DNA of 64,000 bases from Leptospira sp. B5-022 (GCF_000347035.1 NZ_ANIJ01000015.1:412907-476906); one strand, 5' to 3'; numbered from the stretch's first letter, positions 1 to 9,506 are shown. Made by a program: numbers and translations. The notes: generated by a model from the sequence alone, not told the origin.

Positions 1-199
1 TGAAAGATGGTAGTAGATAAACTCGAAAGACCTAAATGAAACGCCGCCTTACTTCTGTCCTTGATTGTCAGAAAGAAAAAGGAAACATACAATGAGAATA
101 AAGAAGCGAGTAAGGATCCGAAAAAATAGAAATTAAAATAAAAAGGGTCCATAAAGAAGGGCAGCCTAAGAAAATTGATCCGAATGACCCATCCGTCAA
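1..199 (-). pseudogene. 5' part of a membrane protein gene, cut by the window edge, with an apparent frameshift
   Basis: Read on the minus strand from a TTG at 199, the frame gives a hydrophobic, coding-like stretch (LTDGSFGSIFLGCPSLWTLF). It then fails in a run of five Ts at about 141-145. If one T is added there, the frame stays open to the window edge, with a second hydrophobic segment (FGSLLASLFSLYVSFFFL) and then a charged stretch (TIKDRSKAAFHLG). This suggests the N-terminal membrane region of a larger protein, possibly a membrane-anchored signalling protein, with a one-base deletion or sequencing error. The frame is open further upstream, back to a TAG near 272-275, but holds no ATG and no clear ribosome site, so the true start is uncertain. 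Function unknown. Confidence 0.4.
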
Positions 200-280
200 G
201 GAAAATGCGAAAAGGAGTCCGAACTCAGAAGACGAAATTTTTTTTACAAAATTAACAGCGAGGATTCGAAGTTTCTACGA

Positions 281-1732
281 CTAACCTTGTCCACCCCAAC
301 AGATATATTTTATTTCCTGATATTCTTCTATTCCATATTTGGAGCCTTCTCTACCCATACCTGATTCTTTTACACCGCCAAAAGGTACCTGCTCGGTCGA
401 TAGAATGCCTTCGTTTACGGAAACCATCCCGGCTTCAAGAGCCTCGGAAATTCTCCAAATCCTGGCAGGGTCACTTGTATACACATAAGATGCCAAACCA
501 ACATCGCTTGCGTTTGCAATCAATAAGGCTTCTTCTTCCGTTTTGAAACTTTTTATAGGTGCAAGGGGACCGAAGGTTTCCTCTTGAAAACATAACGATC
601 TTTCGGAAACTCCCGAGAGAACGCTCGGTTCATAAAAGTTTCCCCCTAACGAATGAGGCTTTCCTCCAATAAGGAGTTTTCCCCCCTTTTCGATCGCATC
701 TTGTAAATGAGAATCCACTTTTTTGACTGCTGCAGGATGGATCAATGGACCAATATTGACCCCTTCTTCAAAACCGTTCCCAACTTTAAATTTGGAAACT
801 TCTTCCGCTAAACCGTGAGCAAATTCATCTGCGATCTTTTCCTCTACCAAAAATCTGTTCGTACAAACACAGGTTTGTCCTGCATTACGAAATTTTGATA
901 TAATTCCTCCGCGTATCGCTTCCTTAATATTTGCATCGGCGAAAACTATAAAGGGTGCGTTTCCACCTAATTCCAAGGAAATTTTTTTTACCTGTTTTGC
1001 CGATTTTTCTAAAAGAATTTTCCCCACTCTAGTAGATCCTGTAAAACTGATCTTTCGAACGATCTTATTTTCTAAAAACTCATTTGCGATCGGTTCCGGC
1101 TGACCGGTAACCACTTGGAAAACCCCTGGGGGAATTCCGGCCTCCTCTGCAAGAACAGCTAACGCTATCGCGGAATAAGGAGTGAGTTCCGAAGGTTTCG
1201 AAACGACTACACATCCTGCCGCAAGCGCAGGACCAATTTTCCGAGTGATCATAGAAGAAGGAAAATTCCAGGGAGTTAAGATCCCGGTAACTCCGACGGG
1301 TTCTTTCCATGCCATCAATCGAACTTCTTTTCTATGAGTGGGAATCAAATCCCCGTATGTTCGTTTCGCTTCTTCCGAAAACCATTCCAAATACGAAGCT
1401 GCGTAATCGATCTCCCCTCTGGATTCGGCTAAGGGTTTCCCCTGTTCCCAGGTCATAATTTTTGCCAGGTCTTCTTTGTTCTGGATCATTAGATCCGCCC
1501 AATTCCGAAGAAGTCTGGCTCTTTGTTTTGGAATAGTCTTCGCCCATTCCTTTTGGGACTTCTCGGCAAATTCCAAAGCCCTCCTCACTTCCTCCCTAGG
1601 AAGCTCCGGCACTTCGCCTATTTTTTTTCCTGTCGCGGGATCGAATACGGGAATCGTTTGAGAGATGGTTCTCCATTCTCCCGCGTAAAAATTAGAATTT
1701 TTGAATAAACTAGGGCGATTGAGTTGGATCAT
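281..1732 (-). CDS. gabD: NAD(P)-dependent succinate-semialdehyde dehydrogenase-like aldehyde dehydrogenase
   Basis: Aldehyde dehydrogenase superfamily enzyme that oxidises an aldehyde, probably succinate semialdehyde, to the acid with NAD(P)+ in the cytosol. Visible motifs, numbered from the chosen start, are PWNFP with Asn156, the general base Glu254 in LELGGNAP and the nucleophile Cys288 in NAGQTCVC. From the ATG at 1732 it is 483 residues, the usual SSADH length. A TTG at 1807 would add 25 residues that do not look like the family, so I prefer the ATG. It is monocistronic by spacing (about 170 bp from its upstream neighbour). The closest family by eye is GabD/SSADH; the exact substrate cannot be read from sequence. 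Confidence 0.85.
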   Translation of the reverse strand: MIQLNRPSLFKNSNFYAGEWRTISQTIPVFDPATGKKIGEVPELPREEVRRALEFAEKSQKEWAKTIPKQRARLLRNWADLMIQNKEDLAKIMTWEQGKPLAESRGEIDYAASYLEWFSEEAKRTYGDLIPTHRKEVRLMAWKEPVGVTGILTPWNFPSSMITRKIGPALAAGCVVVSKPSELTPYSAIALAVLAEEAGIPPGVFQVVTGQPEPIANEFLENKIVRKISFTGSTRVGKILLEKSAKQVKKISLELGGNAPFIVFADANIKEAIRGGIISKFRNAGQTCVCTNRFLVEEKIADEFAHGLAEEVSKFKVGNGFEEGVNIGPLIHPAAVKKVDSHLQDAIEKGGKLLIGGKPHSLGGNFYEPSVLSGVSERSLCFQEETFGPLAPIKSFKTEEEALLIANASDVGLASYVYTSDPARIWRISEALEAGMVSVNEGILSTEQVPFGGVKESGMGREGSKYGIEEYQEIKYICWGGQG

Positions 1733-1901
1733 ATTTTGCCTGAAGGAAGCTCTTTCTCCAAGCTTACATCTTTGATAAGAAGCTGAAAACCGAATTTTGC
1801 TCGCCAATGGCCTAGAATAGTTTAATGATCAAATCTTTGCTGAATGAAGGACTTTTCTAAACTCGGATCCGTTCGGCTCCCCATATTCCTTCGCCGTACT
1901 T

Positions 1902-2885
1902 TTATTCCATAAAGTATAAAAACTGTAATGTGGCGGCAAGTTCCATTGCCAGCGCTACCCCAATATGTATCAAAATCCCTGCATATACCGATTTAGTCCG
2001 GTAAGAGATCATCCCCAAGATAAATCCCCCGAAAAAGGAACCTAATGCTTCGTATTGAGGTTTCGTAAAATGTAGTAGACCGTACATGAATGACATGGCT
2101 AAAACTGCGGGTTTACTTCCCACTCTGGATGCCAGAGGAAAAACCATAAACCCTCGAAAAAAAGTTTCTAAAACCGCAAAGTCTGCCGCATAAGAAATTT
2201 CGAATAGAATGATCCATAAAGCGGGAGGATAGATCAAATAGCCGTCTGACATTCTTCCCGCAAATCGCGGATATACGGAAAGAAAAGAGAGAGAGAAGGA
2301 AGCAATCGCGATTATCGGAAGCATCAATCCCAATAAAAATAATACTTCCCCGAATTTCGGTGACTTATTTAGTCCTAAAAATCTTTCAGGAGAATTTTTG
2401 CGGAGAATGATCCAGATTAAAGGCAAAGCAACGTATGCGAGAATGGTTCCAACATAGTTCACCGTTAACATTGCAATTTCTACCGAAGAAGAAGGAACCC
2501 AATTGAAAAGTTCAGAGTCCCTGATCCTTGCGGAACAAACAATTGCTAGAACGATCACAAAACCTAAGATTAAAGGAATAGAAGGTCTGAATTCGTTTAG
2601 TTTTCCATAAAATGAAAGAGAGATCGGATAAATTACCAAGGCACCCGCAGCAAAAAATAAAAAGTAGAATAAACTTAATCCGACCTGATTGTCTTTTAAT
2701 GCCTGGGTAAAAAGTGGCGCAAATCTAAAGGAGTAATTGTAAGACCAAAAGATTAAAAAAAGAAAGAACACTCCAGCAAAAGAGATCCAATCCCGTTTGG
2801 TTTGAAAAAAATCCTTTAAACTTTCTTTTAATAAGCCCAAAATTCTCTCCGGATCGAAGATACCCGATTCGGAGAGAATTTCCAT
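1902..2885 (-). CDS. CPBP-family intramembrane metalloprotease
   Basis: Integral membrane protein of 327 residues with about eight hydrophobic segments. The C-terminal half carries CPBP (CAAX protease and bacteriocin-processing) signatures: ETFFRGFMVF, a variant of the EExxxR motif with Thr in place of the second Glu, then a His in LLHFTKPQYEALGSFFGGFILG, and HIGVALAMEL at the end. In this family these Glu and His residues form the intramembrane active site. Substrates are unknown. It lies 29 bp downstream of the GMC oxidoreductase on the same strand and may be co-transcribed with it. The altered EE motif is seen in many bacterial members, so activity remains plausible. Confidence 0.75.
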   Translation of the reverse strand: MEILSESGIFDPERILGLLKESLKDFFQTKRDWISFAGVFFLFLIFWSYNYSFRFAPLFTQALKDNQVGLSLFYFLFFAAGALVIYPISLSFYGKLNEFRPSIPLILGFVIVLAIVCSARIRDSELFNWVPSSSVEIAMLTVNYVGTILAYVALPLIWIILRKNSPERFLGLNKSPKFGEVLFLLGLMLPIIAIASFSLSFLSVYPRFAGRMSDGYLIYPPALWIILFEISYAADFAVLETFFRGFMVFPLASRVGSKPAVLAMSFMYGLLHFTKPQYEALGSFFGGFILGMISYRTKSVYAGILIHIGVALAMELAATLQFLYFME

Positions 2886-2914
2886 TAACTAAGCCTGGGT
2901 CTATCTTTTTCGGA

Positions 2915-4618
2915 TCAAATTTTTGGAAAGACCACAGATGTGATCCCGAATTTCCTTTCGAATTCGAAACTTGTGACGGACTTCTTATCTTTTGGAGGGA
3001 TCAAGGACATCGCTCTTTCCGTCATAGCAGTGATCGAAAGAGAAGGGTTTACACCTAAATTTACGGGAATCATTGAACTATCACAAACCCTTAGATTCTT
3101 ATAACCATAGACTTTATTTTCAAAATCGATCACACCTTCTTCGGGAGTTGAGCCCATTACACAACCGCCCATAATATGCCCGGTAATAGGTGCATTCAAA
3201 AGAACATCGTTTAAGGAACTTCTCGGAATACCTCCTATCTTTTTAGCGATCTTTCTTGCGGTTTGGTTTGCGATCGGAATATACGAAGGTACCTTGTCTC
3301 CCGAACTAATCGCAGAAGTCATGGACTTCTCGAAAGGCCAGGATATTCTTCTTTTTCGAACCAGCTTTACCTTACTGTCCAAGGTTTGCATGACTAAAAG
3401 AATAAGGGAATTTTTAGCAAAACCGAATGGCCAGGAAGCTTTCAAAAAATAGATAGGCTGAGTGAACATAGTAAAAAAATATTTAAGCGGTCTGGGAAAG
3501 AAACCTCCTCCGTCTGTCAACACACTCGCAAGCGTTCCAAAAAAGTCAGACCCTTTGGAATATCGGACCGGTTCTATATGAGTATGTTCATCCGGATGGA
3601 TGGAGGAAGTGATCGCAACTCCCCTGGAAAAATCCACATCCTTTCCGAACTTGGTAACTCCTAAAACCGTTTCACTATTCGTGCGAACATCATCCCCCAA
3701 ACAATGAGAAAGACGTTTCATATGTCCTGCTTCTCTCGAACGTAAAAGTAAACCGACAGTCCCCATCACTGCCGCCGAAAGAACGACGGACTTAGCCTTA
3801 AATTTTCTTTTAGGGGATCCGAACCAACCGGTAGTGGATCGAGTAGATAGTTGGTAACCGAATTCTCCGCTCGCATCCGGATCGGCTTCCCCTCTTTCGT
3901 TTAAAGGAACTATATCCGTTACCTTCGTTTCAGGAAGGACTTTCGCTCCTAACTTCTCCGCAAAAAATAGATAATTTTTATCTAATGTGTTTTTAGAATT
4001 AAAACGGCATCCTACCATACAACCTCCACAAAGATTGCAGGTAGTTCTTTCGGGACCTTCTCCCAAGAAAAAAGGATCTTTTACAGTTTGCCCGGGCTTT
4101 TCTCCGAAGAATACTCCGACTGGAGTAGCAGAGAAAGTTTCCCCCCTTCCCATTTCATTTGCGATCTCTTTTAATATTGCATCCGATCCGTCTAAGTGAG
4201 GATTTTGAACTACTCCTAACATTTTGGAAGCTACTTTATAAAAAGGAAGCATCCCGTCTCTGCCCCCGATCTTTTTGTATGTAGGATGATTTAACGTTTT
4301 TTCTGAAGGAACGTAAAGTGTATTAGCGTATACTAACGATCCTCCTCCCACTCCAGCACCGCTGACTAGGAAAAAATCCTTTAAAAGATTCAATCTTTGT
4401 ATCCCATAAAAACCCAATCTAGGCATCCATAAGTATTTATGAATGGACCAATTCGTTTTCGGAAATTCCTTTGCGGTCCATCTTTTGCCGGACTCGATCA
4501 CCAAGACAGAATACCCTTTTTGGCTTAACCTCATAGCGGAAACACTTCCACCAAAACCGGAACCCACTATGATATAGTCGTAATCGAAATGAACGTTTGT
4601 TTTCTCTTCTGTCTTCAT
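2915..4618 (-). CDS. GMC-family FAD-dependent oxidoreductase (cholesterol oxidase-like)
   Basis: 567-residue flavoenzyme. The N-terminal dinucleotide-binding fold is clear (YDYIIVGSGFGGSVSAMRL, about residues 14-32), followed by the GMC segment GAGVGGGSLVYANTL. The C-terminal FAD-contact region reads GGCVMG and later VCDSSMIPVNLGVNPSLSITAMTERA, the pattern of cholesterol oxidase and related alcohol oxidases. It contains a cysteine cluster (CNLCGGCMVGC, about residues 193-203), as found in some bacterial GMC dehydrogenases. There is no signal peptide. It is divergent from the flavin monooxygenase at 4737, which suggests a shared lipid or sterol-like oxidation context, though the substrate is not known. 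Confidence 0.85.
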   Translation of the reverse strand: MKTEEKTNVHFDYDYIIVGSGFGGSVSAMRLSQKGYSVLVIESGKRWTAKEFPKTNWSIHKYLWMPRLGFYGIQRLNLLKDFFLVSGAGVGGGSLVYANTLYVPSEKTLNHPTYKKIGGRDGMLPFYKVASKMLGVVQNPHLDGSDAILKEIANEMGRGETFSATPVGVFFGEKPGQTVKDPFFLGEGPERTTCNLCGGCMVGCRFNSKNTLDKNYLFFAEKLGAKVLPETKVTDIVPLNERGEADPDASGEFGYQLSTRSTTGWFGSPKRKFKAKSVVLSAAVMGTVGLLLRSREAGHMKRLSHCLGDDVRTNSETVLGVTKFGKDVDFSRGVAITSSIHPDEHTHIEPVRYSKGSDFFGTLASVLTDGGGFFPRPLKYFFTMFTQPIYFLKASWPFGFAKNSLILLVMQTLDSKVKLVRKRRISWPFEKSMTSAISSGDKVPSYIPIANQTARKIAKKIGGIPRSSLNDVLLNAPITGHIMGGCVMGSTPEEGVIDFENKVYGYKNLRVCDSSMIPVNLGVNPSLSITAMTERAMSLIPPKDKKSVTSFEFERKFGITSVVFPKI

Positions 4619-4666
4619 AAGTCCGACCTAAACATATCGAATTATTAACTCAATCCATTTTCGGGC

Positions 4667-4699
4667 TTGACTAAGCGTTCGAAAAACTTCTACTACTAA
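4667..4699 (+). promoter_or_regulatory. Possible sigma-70 promoter for the monooxygenase gene
   Basis: TTGACT at 4667-4672 is followed after 18 bp by TACTAC at 4691-4696, with a second weak -10 candidate TACTAA at 4694-4699. The site sits 40-70 bp before the ATG at 4737 in the divergent intergenic region. It is called only from consensus similarity. Confidence 0.3.
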
Positions 4700-4736
4700 T
4701 TCGTTTTATTACTCTAATAAAAAATCGGAGAACGAT

Positions 4737-6170
4737 ATGCAAGAGTTGCCGAAAGTCTGCGTTATTGGCGCAGGCTCTAGTGGAATCACCGTTTGTAAAT
4801 CATTGCAAGACAAAGGAATACCCTACGACTGTTACGAAAGAGGAAGCGACGTAGGAGGTAACTGGAGATTTAAAAACGACAACGGTCTCAGCAATATTTA
4901 TAAATCATTACACATTAATACTCATCGGGATAGAATGGAATACAGAGATTATCCTATGCCCGATTGGTATGCGGATTATCCGAACCATGAACCGATCCAA
5001 AAATATTTCTTAGATTATGTGGAGCACTTTGGTCTTCGTAAGCATATCAAATTCAAGAACGGCGTTGCGAAAGTTGAACCCCAAGACGACGGAACGTATT
5101 TAGTGACTAGCGAGAAGGGAGAAAAAATATTTTACGACGCAGTGATCGTCGCGAACGGACATCATTGGTCTCCGCGTTGGCCGGAGCCCGACTTTCCAGG
5201 TAAATTTAACGGAAAGATAATACATTCTCACGACTATGTGGACCCCGATCATCCCATCCAATTGGTAGGTAAAAGAGTTGTAGTCCTAGGTATGGGAAAT
5301 AGTGCAATGGATATTTCCGTCGAGTTAAGCCGTCCGGGAGTCGCGAAAAAAGTTTTCTTAAGTTCCAGAAGGGGGGCTTGGGTAATCCCGAATTATCTTT
5401 TCGGAAAACCTTTGGATAAACAAACAGAGTTACTTCCACCCGGAACACCTTTTTGGTTAAAACAATTTCTATTCGGGACAATGCTAAAGATCGGCGTTGG
5501 AAAGATGGAAGATTTCGGACTTCCTAAACCGGACCACAAGCCGGGTGAAGCCCACCCTACGATCTCACAGGATATTTTAGTAAGGCTCGGAAGAGGGGAT
5601 ATCAAATACAAACCTGTGATCCAAGAATATAATGGAAACAAAGTAAAGTTTGCCGACGGTTCGGAGGAAGAGATCGATGCGATCATCTATTGTACCGGAT
5701 ATAACGTTAAGTTCCCATTCTTCAAACCTGAATTTATCTCCGCTCCTGAAAATCATCTTCCTTTGTTTCACAGAACTTTCAAACCGGATTTGAATAACAT
5801 ATTTTTTGTAGGATTGTATCAGCCTTTAGGAGCGATCATGCCTCTTGCGGAGTTCCAAGGAAAATGGCTGGCAGAATATCTGACCGGAAATTACAGCCTG
5901 CCTACGGTCCAAGAAATGGAAAAGCAGATCCAAGATTACGAAAAGAAAATGAAAAAAAGATACGTAACTTCTGCAAGACATACGATGCAGGTAGATTATG
6001 AGGACTTTCTGTATTATATGCAAAAAGAATTGAAAGCCGGTAAAAAGAGAGCCTCTAAAAGTTTGCGAACATTACCTGTTCCATCCAAAGCAAAGTATAA
6101 ACAATCCGGTAAACAAAACTCAAACGGAAAATCGGAACCAAGGAAAAAAAGTGCTCTGGCAAAAGTTTGA
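4737..6170 (+). CDS. Flavin-containing monooxygenase (FMO/Baeyer-Villiger type)
   Basis: 477-residue NAD(P)H-dependent flavoprotein monooxygenase. The FAD Rossmann motif is VIGAGSSGITVCKSL (about residues 9-23) with VGGNWRF just after. The NADPH Rossmann motif is VVVLGMGNSAMDISVEL (about 181-197), and the segment SHDYVDPDHPI lies just before it. A Lys/Arg-rich tail follows residue 430. The start has GGAG 7 nt upstream. The gene overlaps the next one, an esterase, by 20 nt, so the two are almost certainly co-transcribed. A Baeyer-Villiger-type oxidation feeding an ester to the hydrolase would fit this pair, but that is inference. Confidence 0.85.
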   Translation: MQELPKVCVIGAGSSGITVCKSLQDKGIPYDCYERGSDVGGNWRFKNDNGLSNIYKSLHINTHRDRMEYRDYPMPDWYADYPNHEPIQKYFLDYVEHFGLRKHIKFKNGVAKVEPQDDGTYLVTSEKGEKIFYDAVIVANGHHWSPRWPEPDFPGKFNGKIIHSHDYVDPDHPIQLVGKRVVVLGMGNSAMDISVELSRPGVAKKVFLSSRRGAWVIPNYLFGKPLDKQTELLPPGTPFWLKQFLFGTMLKIGVGKMEDFGLPKPDHKPGEAHPTISQDILVRLGRGDIKYKPVIQEYNGNKVKFADGSEEEIDAIIYCTGYNVKFPFFKPEFISAPENHLPLFHRTFKPDLNNIFFVGLYQPLGAIMPLAEFQGKWLAEYLTGNYSLPTVQEMEKQIQDYEKKMKKRYVTSARHTMQVDYEDFLYYMQKELKAGKKRASKSLRTLPVPSKAKYKQSGKQNSNGKSEPRKKSALAKV

Positions 6171-7182
6171 GACTTTAGCGGCCAGAGCCTTACTTTCTCT
6201 TCCGAATTCAATACTCAGTGTCTTTGGAAAAGATATCAAAAGGGGAAGGACTTTGGATCCCAAGGTCCGAACCGCATTAATTTTAGCTAAAATAAAGCCG
6301 AAACCGGAAGATCTTCCACCGCTTAAGGCGAGAAAACTTTTCAAAAATATAATGGGTTTTTTTGATTTGGAAAAGGTAGACCTTCCCAGGATCGAAAATT
6401 TTTCCATCCCAGGAACAGGACCTAGGATTAAGGTTAGGTTATATTCTTCTAATATATCTAAGGACCTGGAACCATGTTTATTGTATTTTCACGGGGGTGG
6501 ATTTGTGATTGGAGATCTGGAATCTCACGATCCGCCTCTGAGATACTTAGCAAAAACTTCCGGAAGGGCGATACTTGCAGTCGATTACAGATTAGGTCCC
6601 GAATATATGTATCCTTCTTCTTGGGAAGATGCGTATTCCGCTTATAAATGGGTAAGGGAAAATGGAAAGTCACTGGGAATTGATCCAAAAAGGATCGCAG
6701 TAGGCGGGGATTCTGCAGGTGGAAATTTAGCGATCTCCATTTCAACTCGAGCTAAAAAAGAAAAACTGACTCTTCCTCAATTCCAAATACTTATCTATCC
6801 CTGGATTGACCTAATCCAAGAAAGAAAAAGTGTGGAAGAATTTGCAAACGGATACGCTCTTACTAGAGATCTACTTCGTTATTTCAAATATCATAGCGTG
6901 CCTAATTCTAAAGATTGGAAGGATCCAAGAGTCACACCTTTCCAACAAACGAATTTTTCTCATACACCTAAAACGTATATGTTGATCGCAGGATTTGATC
7001 CACTACAGGACGAGGGACTCGCATATGCGGACCTTCTTCAAAAAGCAAAAGTAAAATTGGAGATCAAAACTTATGAAACTTTGATTCACGGGTTTTTTAA
7101 TTTAGGAAGAAGTATCCCTGAAGCCAAAAATGCACTCGACCAAATCGCAAAATGGATACACGCAGGATTTTCCGAAAAATAA
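6151..7182 (+). CDS. Alpha/beta hydrolase, HSL-type esterase/lipase
   Basis: 343-residue carboxylesterase of the hormone-sensitive-lipase group. The oxyanion-hole motif is YFHGGGFVIGD, the nucleophile elbow is GGDSAGGN, the acid is in GFDPLQDEG and the catalytic His is in IHGFFNL. No signal peptide is seen, so it is probably cytosolic. The GTG start at 6151 has an AAGGAAA stretch upstream and lies inside the end of the monooxygenase gene, implying translational coupling. It ends 41 bp from the convergent propeptide-like gene. Substrate unknown. Confidence 0.85.
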   Translation: MLWQKFETLAARALLSLPNSILSVFGKDIKRGRTLDPKVRTALILAKIKPKPEDLPPLKARKLFKNIMGFFDLEKVDLPRIENFSIPGTGPRIKVRLYSSNISKDLEPCLLYFHGGGFVIGDLESHDPPLRYLAKTSGRAILAVDYRLGPEYMYPSSWEDAYSAYKWVRENGKSLGIDPKRIAVGGDSAGGNLAISISTRAKKEKLTLPQFQILIYPWIDLIQERKSVEEFANGYALTRDLLRYFKYHSVPNSKDWKDPRVTPFQQTNFSHTPKTYMLIAGFDPLQDEGLAYADLLQKAKVKLEIKTYETLIHGFFNLGRSIPEAKNALDQIAKWIHAGFSEK

Positions 7183-7222
7183 CTGTATATTATTTTTATA
7201 AAGTATCTTACTGAAACGATTT

Positions 7223-7579
7223 CTAAAAGGATTTATAGACTAAATTATGTTGAACCGATTCGACGAAGCCGGATTTGGAAGCCGCCGCTTTTAGAATACC
7301 AATGCCGGGATCGGACTTATACGTTACCTTATACACGTCTTCCATGATTGTTTCTATATTCAGGACCGTAGCATTAGGAGCTAGTTCCTTAATCCTCTCC
7401 GAGATAGTTCCGGAAGTTAGTTTGAAAATATATTCGTTTGGAACGATCCGCCCAGGCTTCACATATTTTCCTTTTTCAGAAGGAAGGTTCTTCGGAAATC
7501 CCTGCGAAAATATAGAAAGAGCGCCAAACGATATAAAAAGAAAGATCGAAATCGTCTTTAACAAAGATCTAAGGAACAT
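7223..7579 (-). CDS. Stand-alone subtilase propeptide / inhibitor I9-like secreted protein
   Basis: 118 residues. A signal peptide (MFLRSLLKTISIFLFISFGALSIFSQG) is followed by one small domain whose pattern resembles the propeptide of the subtilase encoded just upstream. VPNEYIFKLTSG matches SSEILVKFKD, and SGFVESVQHNLVYKSF matches HPDVEFVQPNYIYH. Free-standing I9 domains are known as inhibitors or folding helpers of subtilisins (fungal POIA1 and yeast IB2). Its ATG lies inside the last codons of the subtilase gene (11-nt overlap), so the two are translationally coupled. I infer an exported partner of that protease. The similarity is by eye and short, so the call is moderate. Confidence 0.6.
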   Translation of the reverse strand: MFLRSLLKTISIFLFISFGALSIFSQGFPKNLPSEKGKYVKPGRIVPNEYIFKLTSGTISERIKELAPNATVLNIETIMEDVYKVTYKSDPGIGILKAAASKSGFVESVQHNLVYKSF

Positions 7580-9497
7580 CTATGCTCAAATCCATCGGCG
7601 CTTCCAAATTCCGAATCGCTCCGTCCCCATTCGCGGCCTTACCATACTTAGTAATGTTTTGTAAAGAACTGGTACTTGTACCGCCTGAGATTATAGCTTT
7701 TATCGTATCCGAATAAGTAAATTTAGGATTAAAGGATCTCAACAGAGCTGCAATTCCGGCCACATGAGGAGTAGCCATCGAGGTTCCGTTGATCGTATTA
7801 TATTGGTTTATATTATCAATATCTAAAGTTATCAGATTAAATGCCGTTATGGCAACACCGGCCCGATTGATAGAAGAGTCCGAAATGAATTCATAGCCGA
7901 AAGAACAATTCGATGAACCTACACAATTCGGGGCCGCAACCTCGAAATTTGAAATCAATTTTCCGTTCGTTTCCCCTGAAAGGCTTCCTACTCTATTAAC
8001 CGAATTGAATATATCGAACTCGTTACCGGAAACGGACGTGTACATATTGATGCCATCAAATCCAGCCTCCGTATCCAAAAATAAATTCATTCTCGCGGTA
8101 ACCGCATCTGCGCCCGAAAGAATTGTGATCGGAGCAAAAGTCAAAGCGTATGTATTTGATGTATACCCGGAATTAGAAGTGCCTAGGATTGCGGTAGCAC
8201 AACTAGTAGATAGATAAAGTACTGTCGGAGGACAATTTGTCGAGTTCCAATCTGTTCCTTGATAATTCGATTTTGTCCAACTAGCAAACGCTAAAGAAGA
8301 AGTAGCCTCTGCACCTGCCCAGGTACTGCGAATATTCGTACCTGGAGCGCCTATATCCACTCTCTTCTTGGAAGAATCATAATTGGAAAAACTTGCTAAC
8401 TGGAACTTTTGGTCTAAAGCAGCCACACAAAGAATATTCGCTTCATCATACTCGCAAGGATAGGAATTGTCGGATTTGAGGTCGTTATCTTCATTTCCTG
8501 CGGCAACCACGAATAACGCGTCATATTTTCTGCCTGCATTTGCAATTGCAGAACGCATGGCAGAATCATAATCCGGACCGCCCAAACTCAAATTTAGGAC
8601 CTTAGCTCCATTCCGTACCGCAAAGTTGATCCCCTTGATAATTGTAGCAGTGTCTCCGGAGCCTAACTGATCCAAAACTCGAACCGCCATAATTTTCGCA
8701 GTCCAACAAACTCCTGCAACTCCGGTCCCATTGTTTCCTTTGGCGCCGATCGTACCTGCCACGTGAGTTCCATGACCGTTTAAATCCATAGGATTCGAAT
8801 CGTTATCCGCATAATCCCATCCGTTCGAACAAGAACCTAAAGAAACACCTTTATCCGAAACACAAGAAGCTGAGCCCCACATATTTTCGTTTAGATCCGT
8901 GTGATTATAATTCACTCCCGAATCGAGAATTGCGACAATAGTATTAGAACAATCCGTATTCACATCCCATGCACTCTCCATTCTCATATCGTCGCCGCTG
9001 GTACCTGGATTATTTGTAGGAGGACCCGAGTAAGAAGCAGTAGCAATAACCTGCCCTGTATTATTCATTCCCCACAATTGACCGTATATCGGATCGTTTG
9101 GAGACGTACTTGCATGATATATATAGTTAGGCTGAACAAATTCCACATCGGGATGAGAAGAATACTCGGCTAATGCCTCTTCCACGGATTGTCCTTCTCT
9201 CAACTCTACTTGTGAAATTCCAGTCTCATCTAGATTGTTCAAAACTTTTCCATTAAAGGAACCGACTGCATAAGATTTAACGGAGTCACCTGCATTGTCC
9301 TTGAACTTCACTAAAATTTCCGAAGACTTGAATTTTCTTTTCGAATCCTTTTTATAATATTTTTTATTATCTGTATTGCCTACAGGATCCAAAAGTTTGC
9401 TCCAATTCGGAGCTACATAAGTCTCCTTTTCAGCGAAAAGATAGCCGATAGAGAAGATCGAAAAAATAAGAGCGAATAATCTAAATTTATTCTTCAT
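7569..9497 (-). CDS. Secreted subtilisin-like serine protease (S8) with an inserted domain
   Basis: 642 residues: signal peptide 1-22, propeptide about 58-128, catalytic domain from about 135. The triad is Asp192 (AILDSGVNYNHTD), His242 (GHGTHVAG) and Ser573 (NGTSMATPHVAG), with oxyanion Asn335 (VAAGNEDND). In typical subtilases the GAPG motif and the catalytic Ser are about 20 residues apart. Here GAPGTNI (383-389) and GTSM are separated by about 180 residues. That stretch (about 392-567) is rich in Ser, Thr and Asn and probably forms an extra beta domain. The gene starts 9 bp after the anchor-D lipoprotein stop and overlaps the propeptide-like gene. Substrate unknown. Confidence 0.9.
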   Translation of the reverse strand: MKNKFRLFALIFSIFSIGYLFAEKETYVAPNWSKLLDPVGNTDNKKYYKKDSKRKFKSSEILVKFKDNAGDSVKSYAVGSFNGKVLNNLDETGISQVELREGQSVEEALAEYSSHPDVEFVQPNYIYHASTSPNDPIYGQLWGMNNTGQVIATASYSGPPTNNPGTSGDDMRMESAWDVNTDCSNTIVAILDSGVNYNHTDLNENMWGSASCVSDKGVSLGSCSNGWDYADNDSNPMDLNGHGTHVAGTIGAKGNNGTGVAGVCWTAKIMAVRVLDQLGSGDTATIIKGINFAVRNGAKVLNLSLGGPDYDSAMRSAIANAGRKYDALFVVAAGNEDNDLKSDNSYPCEYDEANILCVAALDQKFQLASFSNYDSSKKRVDIGAPGTNIRSTWAGAEATSSLAFASWTKSNYQGTDWNSTNCPPTVLYLSTSCATAILGTSNSGYTSNTYALTFAPITILSGADAVTARMNLFLDTEAGFDGINMYTSVSGNEFDIFNSVNRVGSLSGETNGKLISNFEVAAPNCVGSSNCSFGYEFISDSSINRAGVAITAFNLITLDIDNINQYNTINGTSMATPHVAGIAALLRSFNPKFTYSDTIKAIISGGTSTSSLQNITKYGKAANGDGAIRNLEAPMDLSIDVP

Positions 9498-9506
9498 AAT
9501 ATTTCT

